64,000 bases of DNA from Arthrobacter pityocampae (GCF_002927275.1 NZ_PRKW01000007.1:124001-188000); one strand, 5' to 3'; numbered from the stretch's first letter, positions 43,939-55,047 are shown. Numbers and translations: made by a program. Notes: generated from the sequence alone by a model not told the origin.

Positions 43939-45313
43939 GGGGTTCCTCGAGGGCGACGGCGGCGACGGGGCGCGCAGCGATCATCAGGACTCCGGAGAGC
44001 AGGGTTCCGAGGGCTCCCACCCAGAGGGCGGCTGCACCGGTACCCGCCGCGGCGGCGACGATGGTGAACAGGGCGCCACCGATGATGGTGCCGGGCTGGC
44101 TCATGGCGCCGATGAAGGCGACGCCCGTGGCACGGCAGCTCACCGGGTAGCACTCGGCCATGAAGTACTGGATCGCTGCGTACGGCCCCACCAGGAAGAA
44201 CAGGCCGGTGCCGTACGTGAGGATGATCAGGAACGGGCTGGATACGAGCGGGCTCAGCATCACGGCGAAGGACAGGCCCGAGATGACCCAGCCGACGATG
44301 ATGGTGCGCTTCCGGCCCACCTTGTCGCCGATCCAGCCGTGGAAGACGTAGCCGAAGTACGCGAGGAGGTTGATGACGATCAGCATCCAGAAGGCGTCCG
44401 ACAGTTCCACGCCCTTGGCGTTGGCGAGCACCGAGGTGCCGAGGACGCTGAAGATCGCGATGCCGAAGAAGTTGAGGATCCAGGCCAGCGAGAAGACGAT
44501 CGTGTTGCGGCGGAATTCCGGCTCCCAGATGCGCTTCAGGGGCGACGTGGAGGAGTGCTCGACGCCGTAGGCCCGCGCCAGAGCGTGTGCCTCGTCGGAC
44601 TTGCCGCCCTTCTCGAGTTCGGTCAGCTTGTGGTGCAGTTCGAACTGCGGTGTCTCCTTCAGTTTCCTGCTGATGAGCAGCACGATGATGATCGCGGGGA
44701 TGGTGGCCATCAGGTACAGGGCGCGCCAGCCGAGGAGCGGGAGGAACACCAGGGCGAGGGCGCTGGCCAGGAGGAAGCCCAGCGGCCAGCCACCCTGGAT
44801 GAAGGAGTAGTGGAACCCGGGACGCTTGCGCTTCCGCTCGTCCTCGGTGACCTGGTAGACCTCGTTCATGTAGGTCGCATTGACGGCCTGCTCCGAGAAG
44901 CCGAGGCCCCCGAAGGAGCGGACGACGACGAGGAGCGAGTTGCTGATGACGCCGAGGCCGGCAGGGATGAAGGCGGTGACGCCCGAGACGACGGCGGTGC
45001 CGCCGACGGTCAGCATCATGCCCTTCCGGCGGCCCAGGCGGTCGATCACGGGGCCTATGCCGAAGCAGACGATCGCCGTTCCGACGGCGATCCACGTGTT
45101 GATGGCGTAGGCCTCGGGGGCGGTCCAGCCGAACTCCGCTTGCATGGCCGGCAGGAGCGTGCCGAACAGGCCGTAGTCGAAGACGGCCACGGTCCAGGCG
45201 CACAAGGCGAGGACGGTCGCCGTGCTGGTCTTCTTCTTGGAGAACACCGGGAAGTTGCGTTGCTCGTTCCCATGCGGCGTCGAGAGATCGACGCCCGCCT
45301 CTTTGATGGACAT
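43925..45313 (-). CDS. MFS transporter (AAHS/sugar-porter-like)
   Basis: The 462-residue product has 12 predicted helices, with the MFS motif [15 protein letters not shown] after helix two and [16 protein letters not shown] after helix eight, and a long charged central loop ([21 protein letters not shown]). The family imports small organic acids, sugars or aromatic acids with protons. The operon context suggests uptake of the amide or imide that the operon degrades. Its ATG shares one base with the stop of the deacetylase-like gene. Confidence 0.88.
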   Translation of the reverse strand: MSIKEAGVDLSTPHGNEQRNFPVFSKKKTSTATVLALCAWTVAVFDYGLFGTLLPAMQAEFGWTAPEAYAINTWIAVGTAIVCFGIGPVIDRLGRRKGMMLTVGGTAVVSGVTAFIPAGLGVISNSLLVVVRSFGGLGFSEQAVNATYMNEVYQVTEDERKRKRPGFHYSFIQGGWPLGFLLASALALVFLPLLGWRALYLMATIPAIIIVLLISRKLKETPQFELHHKLTELEKGGKSDEAHALARAYGVEHSSTSPLKRIWEPEFRRNTIVFSLAWILNFFGIAIFSVLGTSVLANAKGVELSDAFWMLIVINLLAYFGYVFHGWIGDKVGRKRTIIVGWVISGLSFAVMLSPLVSSPFLIILTYGTGLFFLVGPYAAIQYFMAECYPVSCRATGVAFIGAMSQPGTIIGGALFTIVAAAAGTGAAALWVGALGTLLSGVLMIAARPVAAVALEEPHAAV

Positions 45314-46200
45314 CAGTTGACTTCCTTTCGGGGATTGCGTGCCAGGAACGAATCGGCGATCTGATCGAAGGTGTGCCAGGTGACACCCTCATGGGAGTTG
45401 AAGTGCTGGATGAGGCGCTCAAGCATGAGGAGCACCTGGGGCCGGCCCGAGACGTCGGGGTGGATCGTCATGGTGAACACGGCGGAGTCCATCTCGGCGT
45501 AGACCCAGTCGAACTGGTCGCGCCACATCTGCTCGATGTCCCGTGGATTGACGAAGCCGTGCGAGTTGGGCGATGCCTTGATGAACATCATCGGGGGGAG
45601 GTCGTCGAGGTACCAGTTCGCCGGGATCTCCACGAGCTCGGTCTCCTGCCCCCGGACGAGCGGCTTCATCCAGGCCTCGGCGGGCTTGCTGTAGTCGATC
45701 TTCGTCCAGCTGTCCCCGACCCTCACGTAGTAGGGCTCGAAGTCGTTGTGCATGAGTGAGTGGTCGTACTTGATGCCGCGTTCCAGCAGGATCTCGTTGG
45801 TGATGGGTGAGAACTCCCACCACGGTGCGACATAGCCCGTGGGGCGGCGTCCCGAAACCTTCTCGATGAGCTCGATGGACCGGTCGAGGATCGCCGTCTC
45901 CTGCTCGCGGGTCATGGCGATCGGATTCTCGTGGGAATAGCCGTGGACCCCGATCTCGTGTCCGGCGTCGACGATCATGCGCGTGAGATCAGGGAAGGTC
46001 TCCAGCGAGTGGCCCGGGACGAACCAGGTGGAGGGGAGGGAGTACTTCTCGAAGAGCCGGAGGATCCGCGGGCCCCCGACATCTCCGCTGAAGAGTCCTC
46101 GCGAGATGTCGCAGGGCGAGTCCTCGCCGCCGTAGGAGCCGAGCATGCCGGCTACTGCGTCGACGTCAACGCCGAAGGCGATCTGGATGTCTTTCGTCAT
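45313..46200 (-). CDS. Polysaccharide deacetylase-family hydrolase (imidase/PuuE-like)
   Basis: The 295-residue product is a NodB-fold hydrolase: VDVD metal-binding opening (FGVDVDAV), [28 protein letters not shown] with the HxxxH pair, [11 protein letters not shown], and a late His in [12 protein letters not shown]. This subgroup includes allantoinase PuuE and bacterial cyclic-imide hydrolases rather than chitin deacetylases, and there is no signal peptide. It lies between an asparaginase-like gene (ATGA overlap) and an MFS gene. Ring opening of a cyclic imide or amide is therefore a reasonable guess, marked as inference. Confidence 0.88.
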   Translation of the reverse strand: MTKDIQIAFGVDVDAVAGMLGSYGGEDSPCDISRGLFSGDVGGPRILRLFEKYSLPSTWFVPGHSLETFPDLTRMIVDAGHEIGVHGYSHENPIAMTREQETAILDRSIELIEKVSGRRPTGYVAPWWEFSPITNEILLERGIKYDHSLMHNDFEPYYVRVGDSWTKIDYSKPAEAWMKPLVRGQETELVEIPANWYLDDLPPMMFIKASPNSHGFVNPRDIEQMWRDQFDWVYAEMDSAVFTMTIHPDVSGRPQVLLMLERLIQHFNSHEGVTWHTFDQIADSFLARNPRKEVN

Positions 46201-47267
46201 GGGTCGGCCTTTCCTGGTGCGGATGGGGAATCGGGTGATCGGTCGGTGGGAGGAGCCGGGCCGAGGAGGTCGGGGTCGCCCCGCTGGCGGACGCGGCGGA
46301 CCACCTCCTCGGGGGGCAGCCGGAGTGAGAGCAGCGCCTGCAGGAGGGTGCGGGCCTGGGGTGGGCGGAGCAGCCCGGAGGGGACCGCCCCTGCGTCCTC
46401 GAGCGTCCTGCCGCCGCCGGCTCCGTACACGCCACGCACCGGTCCCGCGTGCACGCGGGTGCTGGTGACGACGACGACGCCGTCGCGGACCGCGTCCCGT
46501 ACGGCGTCGCACAGTGCCGCGTTCGCATTGCCCAGGCCGGTGGCCTCGAGCACGATGCCGCGGGCACCGGCGGCCAGCGCAGCGACGAACAGGGCCGCAT
46601 CGGCTCCCGGGTAGCACGCGATGACGTCCACACGGACGCCGGCCCCCGTCGGGGGAGTGTCGAGCGGTGCCGGCCGCAGAGGCGCAGGGCCGAGCAGGAT
46701 CTCACCCTCGGGCGTGATCGACCCAGCCGGGCCCAGCTCCGGATTGCCGAACGCGCGGAGGTTCGTCGTCTCGGTCTTCCGTGTCGCAGGAAGGGCGAGG
46801 ATCTCGCCGTCGAACACGATCAACGCGCCCCTGCCCCGGGCCTCCGGCGATGCCGCCAGGGTGAGTGCGGCGCGTAGGTTCCCGGGACCGTCCGGCTCCG
46901 GGCTGTCGGCAGCGCGCTGCGCGCCCGTGAAGACGACCGGTCGTGGATCGTCGTGGAGGAGGTCGGCAAGGTAGGCGGTCTCCTCCATGGTGTCCGTCCC
47001 GTGCGTGACGACGACGCCGAGCGTCGCGGGAGAATGCAGCGCGGCCCGGATGGCCACGCAGACCGCCAGCATGTCGTCGAACGTGAGCAGGTAGGAGCCC
47101 TTCTGCATGAGGTCCACGACCTCGACCGCGACGGTCCTGGTGCCCGCTGCGGCGAGGATCGTACTGCCCCCGTCGGCGGCCACGGTGGCACCCTCCGCAC
47201 CATCGACACGCGAGGCGATCGTTCCGCCGGTCGCCAGGAGTGCGACGTGCCCGGTGAGTGATTCCAT
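46197..47267 (-). CDS. Asparaginase/half-amidase-like protein
   Basis: The 356-residue product has the type I/II asparaginase active-site segments [11 protein letters not shown] (first catalytic Thr) and [15 protein letters not shown] (second Thr-Asp pair), then FTGAQR and NLRAALTLA. No signal peptide is present, so it is cytoplasmic. The C-terminal third is shortened and Pro/Arg-rich compared with EcAII. It is first in an operon whose next gene overlaps by 4 bases, and a LacI operator lies 12 bases upstream of its start. It may hydrolyse asparagine, or a half-amide formed by the next gene. Confidence 0.88.
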   Translation of the reverse strand: MESLTGHVALLATGGTIASRVDGAEGATVAADGGSTILAAAGTRTVAVEVVDLMQKGSYLLTFDDMLAVCVAIRAALHSPATLGVVVTHGTDTMEETAYLADLLHDDPRPVVFTGAQRAADSPEPDGPGNLRAALTLAASPEARGRGALIVFDGEILALPATRKTETTNLRAFGNPELGPAGSITPEGEILLGPAPLRPAPLDTPPTGAGVRVDVIACYPGADAALFVAALAAGARGIVLEATGLGNANAALCDAVRDAVRDGVVVVTSTRVHAGPVRGVYGAGGGRTLEDAGAVPSGLLRPPQARTLLQALLSLRLPPEEVVRRVRQRGDPDLLGPAPPTDRSPDSPSAPGKADP

Positions 47268-47278
47268 CGATGCTCCTT

Positions 47279-47294
47279 ACCCAATCGTTTGGGT
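47279..47294. promoter_or_regulatory. LacI operator 1
   Basis: ACCCAA-TCGT-TTGGGT, a 6-bp-arm palindrome with CG near the centre, 12 bases upstream of the asparaginase-like start. It is identical to the copy at 47369. Confidence 0.85.
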
Positions 47295-47367
47295 CGGTCG
47301 TGCCGAGTGTGCGATCCGGCGGTGATTCGGAGGTGTCCTGCGGCGAGGGACGGCGGGGACTGGACGA

Positions 47368-47385
47368 AACCCAATCGTTTGGGTT
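47368..47385. promoter_or_regulatory. LacI operator 2
   Basis: AACCCAA-TCGT-TTGGGTT, the same palindrome with one more paired base on each side, 90 bases from operator 1 and 100 bases upstream of the LacI gene. Two sites allow looping or separate control of the two divergent promoters. Confidence 0.85.
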
Positions 47386-47485
47386 GAATGATGAAAACCA
47401 TAGGATGTGACCGGGGTCTCGTCAATGGATCGCCGGAGATTTCACGAACCGGAAACAAACCTCGGCAACTGGGGAAGGAGGACGC

Positions 47486-48562
47486 GTGAATGCATCGGCC
47501 AGGGGTCGGCGCGCGGCCGTGACGTTGAAGGATCTCGCTGCGGAACTCGGGATCCACGTCTCCACCGTTTCGCGCGTGCTGCACTCCGATACGGCGGTGG
47601 CGCGCGGGGCGGCCTCGAAGGCGACCGCGGAAAGGGTACGCGACCTCGCGAAGCTGAGGGGCTACTCACCCGACCCTCAGGCGACCAGCCTGCGGACCCG
47701 GCGCACGCGGGCCATCGGCGTCATCGTGCCACGCCTCTCGGACATCGTCCTCGCGACCATGTACGAGGGCGTGGAGGAGGCCGCTGCCGGGAGCAACCAC
47801 TCGACGTTCGTGATGAACTCCCACGACGATCTCGAGGAGCAGCGCCGCAAGGCGGAGATCATGCTGGCCCGACGGGTGGACGGTCTGATCCTCGGCGATG
47901 TCCATGCGGGCAGCAGCCTGGTGGACGACCTCACGAAACGGCACGTGCCCTTCGTCCTCATGAACCGCCGCTACCCCGGATTCCCCTCGTCCACTTGCGA
48001 CGACACGGGCGGCGGACGCCTCGTGGCGGACCATCTGTGGGAGACCGGGCACCGCTCCGTCGCGATCATCGCGGGTGAGCCGTACGCGAGCACGGGCGTC
48101 GACCGGACGGCCGGCTTCGTCGACCGGTGGCACGAACTGGGGGGAGAGGTGCCGTCGCATCGGGTCCTGCCGTCGCGTTTCGATACCGAGGGTGGCCGCC
48201 GGGCGGGTGAGGAGCTGCTGCAGCAGGTCGGTCCGGCTCCCACCGCGGTGTTCGCCGTCAACGACTTCGCCGCCATCGGGGCCATGGGCGCCTTCCGTGC
48301 TGCGGGGCTCGTCGTCGGCCAGGACATCGCCGTCGTCGGATTCAACGACACGTCCCTCGCCGCGCAGCTGCCCATCCCGCTGACCTCGGTGCGCTCGCCA
48401 ATGCTCGAGATCGGCAGGGCCGCCGTCGGGATGCTCCGCCGCGTCATGGCCGGCGAGGAGGTCGACTCCGTCCGCCACACGCCGGAACTCTTCGTGCGTG
48501 AGAGCAGCGCGTCCGTCGCCTTCGCGCGGACAGAGGCCGATGTGGCGCAGGTGCAGGGGTAG
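47486..48562 (+). CDS. LacI-family regulator of the amidase operon
   Basis: The 358-residue product begins with the LacI helix-turn-helix (VTLKDLAAELGIHVSTVSRVLH), the hinge RGYSPDPQATSLRTRRT, then a sugar-binding-type effector domain (IGVIVPRLSDIVLATMYEG ... VAVVGFNDTSLAAQLPIPLTSV, in parts). The GTG start follows GGAAGGAGGACGC. It is divergent from the asparaginase-like operon, and both copies of the palindromic operator lie in the gap. It is very likely the local repressor, with an unknown effector. Confidence 0.93.
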   Translation: MNASARGRRAAVTLKDLAAELGIHVSTVSRVLHSDTAVARGAASKATAERVRDLAKLRGYSPDPQATSLRTRRTRAIGVIVPRLSDIVLATMYEGVEEAAAGSNHSTFVMNSHDDLEEQRRKAEIMLARRVDGLILGDVHAGSSLVDDLTKRHVPFVLMNRRYPGFPSSTCDDTGGGRLVADHLWETGHRSVAIIAGEPYASTGVDRTAGFVDRWHELGGEVPSHRVLPSRFDTEGGRRAGEELLQQVGPAPTAVFAVNDFAAIGAMGAFRAAGLVVGQDIAVVGFNDTSLAAQLPIPLTSVRSPMLEIGRAAVGMLRRVMAGEEVDSVRHTPELFVRESSASVAFARTEADVAQVQG

Positions 48563-48596
48563 TGGCTTCCAGCTCTCCTGCTTAGTCGGCGAGTGC

Positions 48597-49604
48597 TCAG
48601 TCGGCGAGCAGCTCCTCGATCCCCTGATCGATGAACGCCTGATCGACCGGGTTGAAGGGAGCCAGGTGGCCCCAGATGGTCGGGATAGGTCTGGTGGTGG
48701 CTCCCGGTATGCGGGAGGCTTCGTGTTCACTGTCGATCGGCGGGAAATACCGATCCGTCTCGGCGTTCATGATGATGGTCCTGGCCCGGATGGCGCCGAG
48801 CGCTGCATCGAAGTCCCCGGCGAACGTCGGATGGTCGCCGAGGTCGTTGTGCATCCAGGTCTGGATCTGAGCCAGGAGGTCGTTGGCGTCGCATTTCAGG
48901 AAGAACGGTTCCCAGAAGATGCCGATGAATTCCTCTGGCGTACTGGCGCCGAATCCGCGGTACACCTCTTCACGGTAGAACGCCTCCGAGAAGCCCCATC
49001 CGGCATAGATTGACGCGAAGGTGCGCAGGCCACGTACCGGGGGTTTGTCGCCGTAGAAACCGTCGTTCCAATCGGCATCAGTGGTGATTGCACGAATGAG
49101 TGCGTGAAGGAACACCTTGTTGTAATGGGCGGTGCGGGCGGATCCGGAAATGGGCGCGATGGCCCGGACCATCTCCGGGTGAAGCGCCGCCCAGGCGTAG
49201 CTCTGGCAGGCACCCATGGACCAGCTGGAAACCAGCCGGATCCTCTCGATCCCGAACTCCTCGGTCACCAGCCGGTACTGCGCATTGACGTTGTCGTATG
49301 CGGTGACCCGCGGAAACGTGCCCCTGCCGAACGGGGGAGGTGTGTTGCTGGGCGAGGAGGAGACCGCTGCGCCGAAGTGATTCGGCACGATGATGAAGTA
49401 CTTGCTCGGCTTCAGCGCGCGGTCCTCGCCGGTCATCCACGTCGCGGTATCGGTCGGCGTGGCGGTGAACCAGGTCGGACAGATGACGACGTTGTCCTTC
49501 GCCTCGTTCAGCTCACCCAGCGTCGTGTAGCCCAGCCTGGCGGACGGAAGAACCGAACCCTTCTGGAGACTGAAATCTCCCAGGTCGAACAGTTTGTGCT
49601 CCAT
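48597..49604 (-). CDS. Alpha/beta hydrolase of the homoserine acetyltransferase (MetX) superfamily
   Basis: The 335-residue product resembles MetX-like hydrolases: LGYTTLGELNEAKDNVVICPTWFT, YFIIVPNHFG, nucleophile elbow SSWSMGACQSYAWA, acid in NAETDRYFPP and catalytic His in TIWGHLAPF. It is more like the small hydrolase branch than true homoserine O-acetyltransferase, whose lid and substrate arginine pattern are not evident. It lies 132 bases after pxpC on the same strand and may complete that pathway. The end of the gene carries a small tandem duplication, leaving a second GCCGACTAA just past the stop. Confidence 0.85.
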   Translation of the reverse strand: MEHKLFDLGDFSLQKGSVLPSARLGYTTLGELNEAKDNVVICPTWFTATPTDTATWMTGEDRALKPSKYFIIVPNHFGAAVSSSPSNTPPPFGRGTFPRVTAYDNVNAQYRLVTEEFGIERIRLVSSWSMGACQSYAWAALHPEMVRAIAPISGSARTAHYNKVFLHALIRAITTDADWNDGFYGDKPPVRGLRTFASIYAGWGFSEAFYREEVYRGFGASTPEEFIGIFWEPFFLKCDANDLLAQIQTWMHNDLGDHPTFAGDFDAALGAIRARTIIMNAETDRYFPPIDSEHEASRIPGATTRPIPTIWGHLAPFNPVDQAFIDQGIEELLAD

Positions 49605-49736
49605 TGCATTGCTCCCTTCGCCGCCACCTTCTCGCGGAATGTCGGCTGATCGTTCGGATGGAAGTTCACCTCCGGTGCAGCATGACGGTCGAACGGGTTC
49701 GTCCGCGGCGAGGTGGCTGCCACGGGCGGCTGACCG

Positions 49737-50699
49737 CTACCCCCAGACGGCGCGCCGGACCTTCGCCGCGTCGGCTCGGGCCGCGAGGGCCTGCTCCATC
49801 GTCACCGGTTCGAAGTAGGTCAAGGTCCCGGGTGCGCTCCGGGCGACGACGTCCATGTCCGCGCTGATGACCGTCGCTACCATCGCGTAGCCGCCCCCGG
49901 AGACGGCGTCCCTGTGCAGCACGATCGGCTCCTTTCCCCCAGGCACCTGGATCGACCCGATGGCGTAGCCCGCGTCGACGATGTTCGAGGGGTCGGATCC
50001 CGCGCCGAAGGGCTGGGTGCGGGGCTTCCACTCGAGGTCCGGACCGGCGTACCGGAGGCCCGTGCGGTCGGCCACGGGAGTCAGCTTCCACGCTGCGCTC
50101 AGGAGCGTCTCCATGCCCTCCGCCGTCAGCCGGTGGTCGTAGAGGCCGGGCATGATCCGGATCGTCACCTCCTTCGCGTAGACGGGGCGGAGGACCTCTG
50201 GAATCTCGTCCATTGTCGGCAGTGAACCTGAGGGGGCGCCGACCGGCACCGTGTCGCCAGCCTTGAGGGTGCGGCCCTGCAGCCCGCCGAGGGCGCCCAG
50301 CGCGTAGGTGCTGCGGCTCCCGAGGATTTCGGGGACGTCGACTCCGCCCTGCACAGCGATGTAGTAGCGCGTCCCACCCGACAGCATCCCGAAGGACACC
50401 TCGTCGCCGGCAGCCAGGGTGAGGCGGCTCCACTCGGTCATCGGTGTCCCGTTCACCCGCACCTCGACGGGTGCACCCGTGACGGCGATGACGGCGTCGG
50501 CGTCGGTGGTGAACCGCGGCCCCAGGTACGCGCATTCGAGGACGGCGTCTCCGGGGGTGTTGCCGACCAGCGCATTCGCCATCGATGCGGACAACTGATC
50601 CATCGCCCCGCCCTGCGGGATTCCCACGTTGTAGTGGCCGAACCTGCCCTGGTCCTGGACCGAGGTCGCGAGGCCGGGCTCGAGGATGTCAAATGCCAT
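49737..50699 (-). CDS. pxpC: 5-oxoprolinase subunit C-like / KipA carboxyltransferase-domain protein
   Basis: The 320-residue product matches the KipA/AHS2 family: ILEPGLATSVQDQGRFGHYNVGIPQGGAMD, LECAYLGPRF, and FGAGSDPSNIVDAGYAIGSIQVPGG near the end. In 5-oxoprolinase PxpABC it pairs with PxpB; in urea carboxylase the same domain with KipI forms the carboxyltransferase. It overlaps pxpB by 11 bases, so equal synthesis is likely. Given the adjacent biotin carboxylase and carrier genes, both interpretations remain open. Confidence 0.9.
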   Translation of the reverse strand: MAFDILEPGLATSVQDQGRFGHYNVGIPQGGAMDQLSASMANALVGNTPGDAVLECAYLGPRFTTDADAVIAVTGAPVEVRVNGTPMTEWSRLTLAAGDEVSFGMLSGGTRYYIAVQGGVDVPEILGSRSTYALGALGGLQGRTLKAGDTVPVGAPSGSLPTMDEIPEVLRPVYAKEVTIRIMPGLYDHRLTAEGMETLLSAAWKLTPVADRTGLRYAGPDLEWKPRTQPFGAGSDPSNIVDAGYAIGSIQVPGGKEPIVLHRDAVSGGGYAMVATVISADMDVVARSAPGTLTYFEPVTMEQALAARADAAKVRRAVWG

Positions 50700-51587
50700 T
50701 GAGCTTCTCCAGAATGTCCCGGTTGTGCGCGGAGGGATCGGTGAGGGCCTTCTGCAGGTCGAAGGTCACGGGCGCCTGGCGGTAGGTGAAAGTCCCTGCG
50801 TCGACCTCCGCCTGGATGGCCCGATATTCGGCCTCGTCGACCGGCTTGAACTTCACGATGTCACCAGGCCGGAAGAAAATCATGAAGTCCGAGAAATCGG
50901 CGAGCTTCTGGGCGGGGTCGAAGATGGGTGCGGCGGCGATACCGAACATCTGGTACCCGCCGGCGCCCCGCACCGAGTAGATGCAGGCGAAACACCCTCC
51001 GTGCCCCACGGTCAGCGGCGGCGTATCGGTGCGCGGACTGAGGTATTTCGGGACCTCGAGCTGGTCCTCCTGCGGGACGATCTGGAACATGAACGGCAAA
51101 CCGGCGACGAACCCCACCATGGACACCAGCCACGGCGACTCGTGGTGCTTCCGGATGAACTCCTCCGGCGAGGACAGGCCGTTCTCCTCCGCCGCGAAAT
51201 CCAGGTCGGTGCCGTCGGGCCGCTGGTGCCCCTTGCGGAAGCGTGCGCCGGTCTCCCGGGTATAGGGGTCGTCGTACCAGACGGGGATCTCGATGATGCG
51301 TGTCTCGAGGGTCTGCTCGCTCAGATGGGCCACCTCCTCCTCGACCTCCCTCACGAGGGCTTCCAGTTCGTCCGGTAGGACCACGTCGGGGTCGAAGCGC
51401 AGCAGCAGGGACGCGTTGGCGGGGCAGATGTCCACCATGCCGTCGATGGCACGCGCGACGAGCCTGGTCGCCATCGCGTTCGCCTTGAAGTTGGCCGCGA
51501 GGCTCATGCTCTCGGAGATCTCGACGAAGAGGAATTCGTCGCCGCCCCAGGTGTAGCGGGCGGGGTCGAGGTGCTGGGGCGCGTGGC

Positions 51588-51591
<4 letters not shown>
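50689..51591 (-). CDS. pxpB: 5-oxoprolinase subunit B-like / KipI carboxyltransferase-domain protein
   Basis: The 300-residue product matches the KipI/AHS1 family: FVEISESMSLAANFKANAMA, IIEIPVWYDDPYTRETG, MVGFVAGLPFMFQIVPQE, VGHGGCFACIYSVRGAGGYQMFGIAA, then the PGDIVKFKPVDEAEY end. It is longer than B. subtilis KipI (about 240), with an insert around RKGHQRPDGTDLDF. The ATG overlaps the biotin carboxylase stop by 4 bases. It should form a complex with the pxpC product. Confidence 0.9.
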
Positions 51592-52943
<1,352 letters not shown>

Positions 52944-52945
52944 TG

Positions 52946-53185
52946 CTAGCCCTCGGACACGGTGGCGATGACGTCGCCGGGGTTCACGGTCCCGGAGTCC
53001 TCGACGGCGAAGCTCTGCAGGGTACCGGCGACCTCACTGCGGATCTCAGAGAACTGCTTCATGATCTCGACCACCCCGATGGTTTGGCCTGCCTCGATGG
53101 CGTCACCCTCGTTCGCGTACGGGTCCTTGTCGGGGCCGGGCTTGCGGTAGAAGATGCCTGGCAGTGGGGAGACGATGTCGGCCAC
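52946..53185 (-). CDS. Biotin carboxyl carrier protein (short, stand-alone)
   Basis: The 79-residue product is a lone biotinyl domain: VSPLPGIFYRKPGPDKDPY, GDAIEAGQTIGVVEIMKQFSEIRSEVAG, then GDVIATVSEG. The biotin-accepting lysine is in EIMK, where EAMK(M) is usual. It lacks the N-terminal extension of AccB. The gene is placed 31 bases after pxpA and 2 bases before the biotin carboxylase gene, so the three are surely cotranscribed. Confidence 0.9.
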   Translation of the reverse strand: MADIVSPLPGIFYRKPGPDKDPYANEGDAIEAGQTIGVVEIMKQFSEIRSEVAGTLQSFAVEDSGTVNPGDVIATVSEG

Positions 53186-53216
53186 GGTGGTCCTTTCGGT
53201 CAGGGTCGGTGCAGTT

Positions 53217-53960
53217 TCAGATCGAGTCGAGGGCGGAACGGACTGCTGCCGCCACCTCGGGGGAGTTGGGGGCGTCCGAGTGGACGCAGACGCTGTCGAA
53301 GGGGATGGTGAGCAGTGCGCCGTCGGAGGCCTCGACGACCCCGTCCGTCAGGGCGCGCGTCACGCGGTGGGCGGCAGCGTCCGGGTCGGTCGGCTCCGGC
53401 CGGCGCTGGATCAGGAGTTCGCCGGCAGGACCGTAGTTGAGGTCTACGTAGAGCTCGGCCACGAAGGGCACCCCGAGTTCCTCGCACACCGTCTGGTGAG
53501 CTGTTCCGGCGATGCCGTAGACGGGGACGTCGAACAGCTGGGCCACCCGTGCGGCACCCCTCATGAGGTCCGGATCCCGCGCCAGCATCCCGTAGAGGGA
53601 CCCATGGGGTTTGATATGGCTGAGGCTTGCACCCTCCCGCCGCAGGAAGGCGCTGAGCGCACCGACCTGATAGAGCACGAGGTACTCCACCTCCTCCGGA
53701 GACAACTTCATCTCGCGGCGCCCGAAGCCGACGAGGTCCGGCAGCCCGGGATGGGCGCCGATCAGCACACCCTTCTCCTTCGCCGCGGCGACGGTCTCGG
53801 CCATCGTGTCCGGATCTCCGGAGTGGAAACCGCAGGCCACATTGATGGCGTCCACGGTGTCGAGGAGGGCGGGGTCGTTTCCGAAGGAGTGGAGGCCGAG
53901 GGATTCGCCCATGTCCGAATTGATCGTCGGCGTCCCGCGCCGCTCTGCAACGTCCGTCAT
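53217..53960 (-). CDS. pxpA: 5-oxoprolinase subunit A-like (LamB/YcsF family)
   Basis: The 247-residue product has the LamB/YcsF motifs NSDMGESLGLHSFG, NVACGFHSGDPDTM, IGAHPGLPDLVGFGRRE, and IKPHGSLYG. In PxpABC it helps convert 5-oxoproline to glutamate with ATP. The ATG at 53960 (MTDVAERR) is the start of the family-like region; the longer frame has an unlike leader. It is first in an operon that continues with the biotin carrier, biotin carboxylase, pxpB and pxpC. No regulator gene is attached directly. Confidence 0.92.
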   Translation of the reverse strand: MTDVAERRGTPTINSDMGESLGLHSFGNDPALLDTVDAINVACGFHSGDPDTMAETVAAAKEKGVLIGAHPGLPDLVGFGRREMKLSPEEVEYLVLYQVGALSAFLRREGASLSHIKPHGSLYGMLARDPDLMRGAARVAQLFDVPVYGIAGTAHQTVCEELGVPFVAELYVDLNYGPAGELLIQRRPEPTDPDAAAHRVTRALTDGVVEASDGALLTIPFDSVCVHSDAPNSPEVAAAVRSALDSI

Positions 53961-54260
53961 GCGACAACCATAGAGACTGATCGGGTGCCGAGATAGTGGG
54001 CGCCGGCCCTCGGTTCTGCCCGGCGGAGCACAAAGGTACACCGGGGATCCCATGATCGTTGCTGATCTGCCGGCGGCGGATGCATTCCAGTTGCGTCGTC
54101 CGTCTAGTGGCTGGGCTGAGGGATCAGCGGGTGCGGCCCGGCCGGGTCCGAAGGGCGGCGATCACCTTCCCGCCAGGCCCGCCATCGTGGACGTTGCGGG
54201 TGTGGCCATCGCCCGATCACCGCTGGTCGCGGCGGTCACCGGAAGGCCCGGGAACGACGA
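53961..54260. other. Intergenic region upstream of pxpA
   Basis: About 300 bases between pxpA and the next minus-strand terminator. It should hold the pxpA promoter, but I see no clear -35/-10 pair, operator or RNA. Frames across it are shadows. Confidence 0.4.
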
Positions 54261-54298
54261 CGGCCCCGCCCACCACCCGGAGGCAGCAGACGGGGCCG
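54261..54298. terminator. Hairpin terminator of the CBM48-like gene
   Basis: CGGCCCCG (54261-54268) pairs with CGGGGCCG (54291-54298) around a 22-base loop, 14 bases past the stop of the minus-strand gene. Confidence 0.6.
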
Positions 54299-54312
54299 GA
54301 GTGGAGCCAGGC

Positions 54313-55047
54313 CTAGGAGGTCCGGATGTCCTTGGTGCCGTAGTCGAACCGGAAGGTCACCGTGGTGTCGGTGATCAGGTGCAGCTCGTGGTTGGCGCCG
54401 TCCCGCGTACCGAAACGGCCGTAGTTCTCCTCCCACGATCCGTTGACGAGGATCTTGAACTGGTAGGTCCCGGCCGGCAGCTGCAGGGTCTGCAGCCAGA
54501 GGTTCTCCGTCGGCTCCCAGTCGAACTGCAGTTCGCGGAGATCGGTGCTCCAGTGGCCCGCGTCGCCGAACAGCGGCGAGAAGTCGCCGGACAGGGCCAC
54601 GGACTGCGGCTGATCCTGCCAGGAGATGTCAGCAGAGGAATCGACAGGCGAATCAGTGGGCGACGCCGCGAGGGCTTCCGCTGCGGAATCGACGAGATCG
54701 GCCGGAGCGTCCAGGGCCGGAGCGTCGGAGGAGGGCGCCTGATCCGAGGAAGCATGCGTCTCCTCGCTCAGCTGCTCGGGCGCCTGCGGAGCGTGGACCT
54801 CGGCCTGCTCGGGCACGGGCGCACCGCTGACCATGGCGTCGACGAACTGCTCCGGGTCGGGGAAGGCCGCGACCGCTCGGATGCCCTCGTCGGTGGCAGT
54901 CCAGCCGCTGCGGCCCTTGACGAGCCAGCCGGCCTTCACGAGCTTCGACGTCGCCGTCGTCAGTGCCTTGAACCCGCGGGGCACGCCGCCGGAGAGGAGT
55001 TCCGCTTCCTTGTCATCGAAGGGGACGTCCGCGACGGCCTTGGCCAT
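54313..55047 (-). CDS. Protein with C-terminal CBM48/isoamylase-N-like domain
   Basis: From the ATG at 55047 the product is 244 residues: an N-terminal winged-helix-like region (LLSGGVPRGFKALTTATSKLVKAGWLVKGRSGWTATDEG), a Pro/Ala/Ser/Asp linker, and a C-terminal Ig-like glycogen-binding module (SVALSGDFSPLFGD, then LQLPAGTYQFKILVNGSWEENYG). The true start may be upstream: an in-frame ATC at 55146 sits six bases after AAGGAG, and the intervening 33 codons (APSNRTNARLRTTLALLAEH) continue the helical domain. Binding to glycogen or another alpha-glucan is likely; no catalytic residues are seen. Confidence 0.78.
   Translation of the reverse strand: MAKAVADVPFDDKEAELLSGGVPRGFKALTTATSKLVKAGWLVKGRSGWTATDEGIRAVAAFPDPEQFVDAMVSGAPVPEQAEVHAPQAPEQLSEETHASSDQAPSSDAPALDAPADLVDSAAEALAASPTDSPVDSSADISWQDQPQSVALSGDFSPLFGDAGHWSTDLRELQFDWEPTENLWLQTLQLPAGTYQFKILVNGSWEENYGRFGTRDGANHELHLITDTTVTFRFDYGTKDIRTS

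Noticed and set aside
43910-45364. 484-residue plus-strand frame opposite the MFS gene
   Set aside because: Very charged antisense of a membrane protein, as expected for a shadow.
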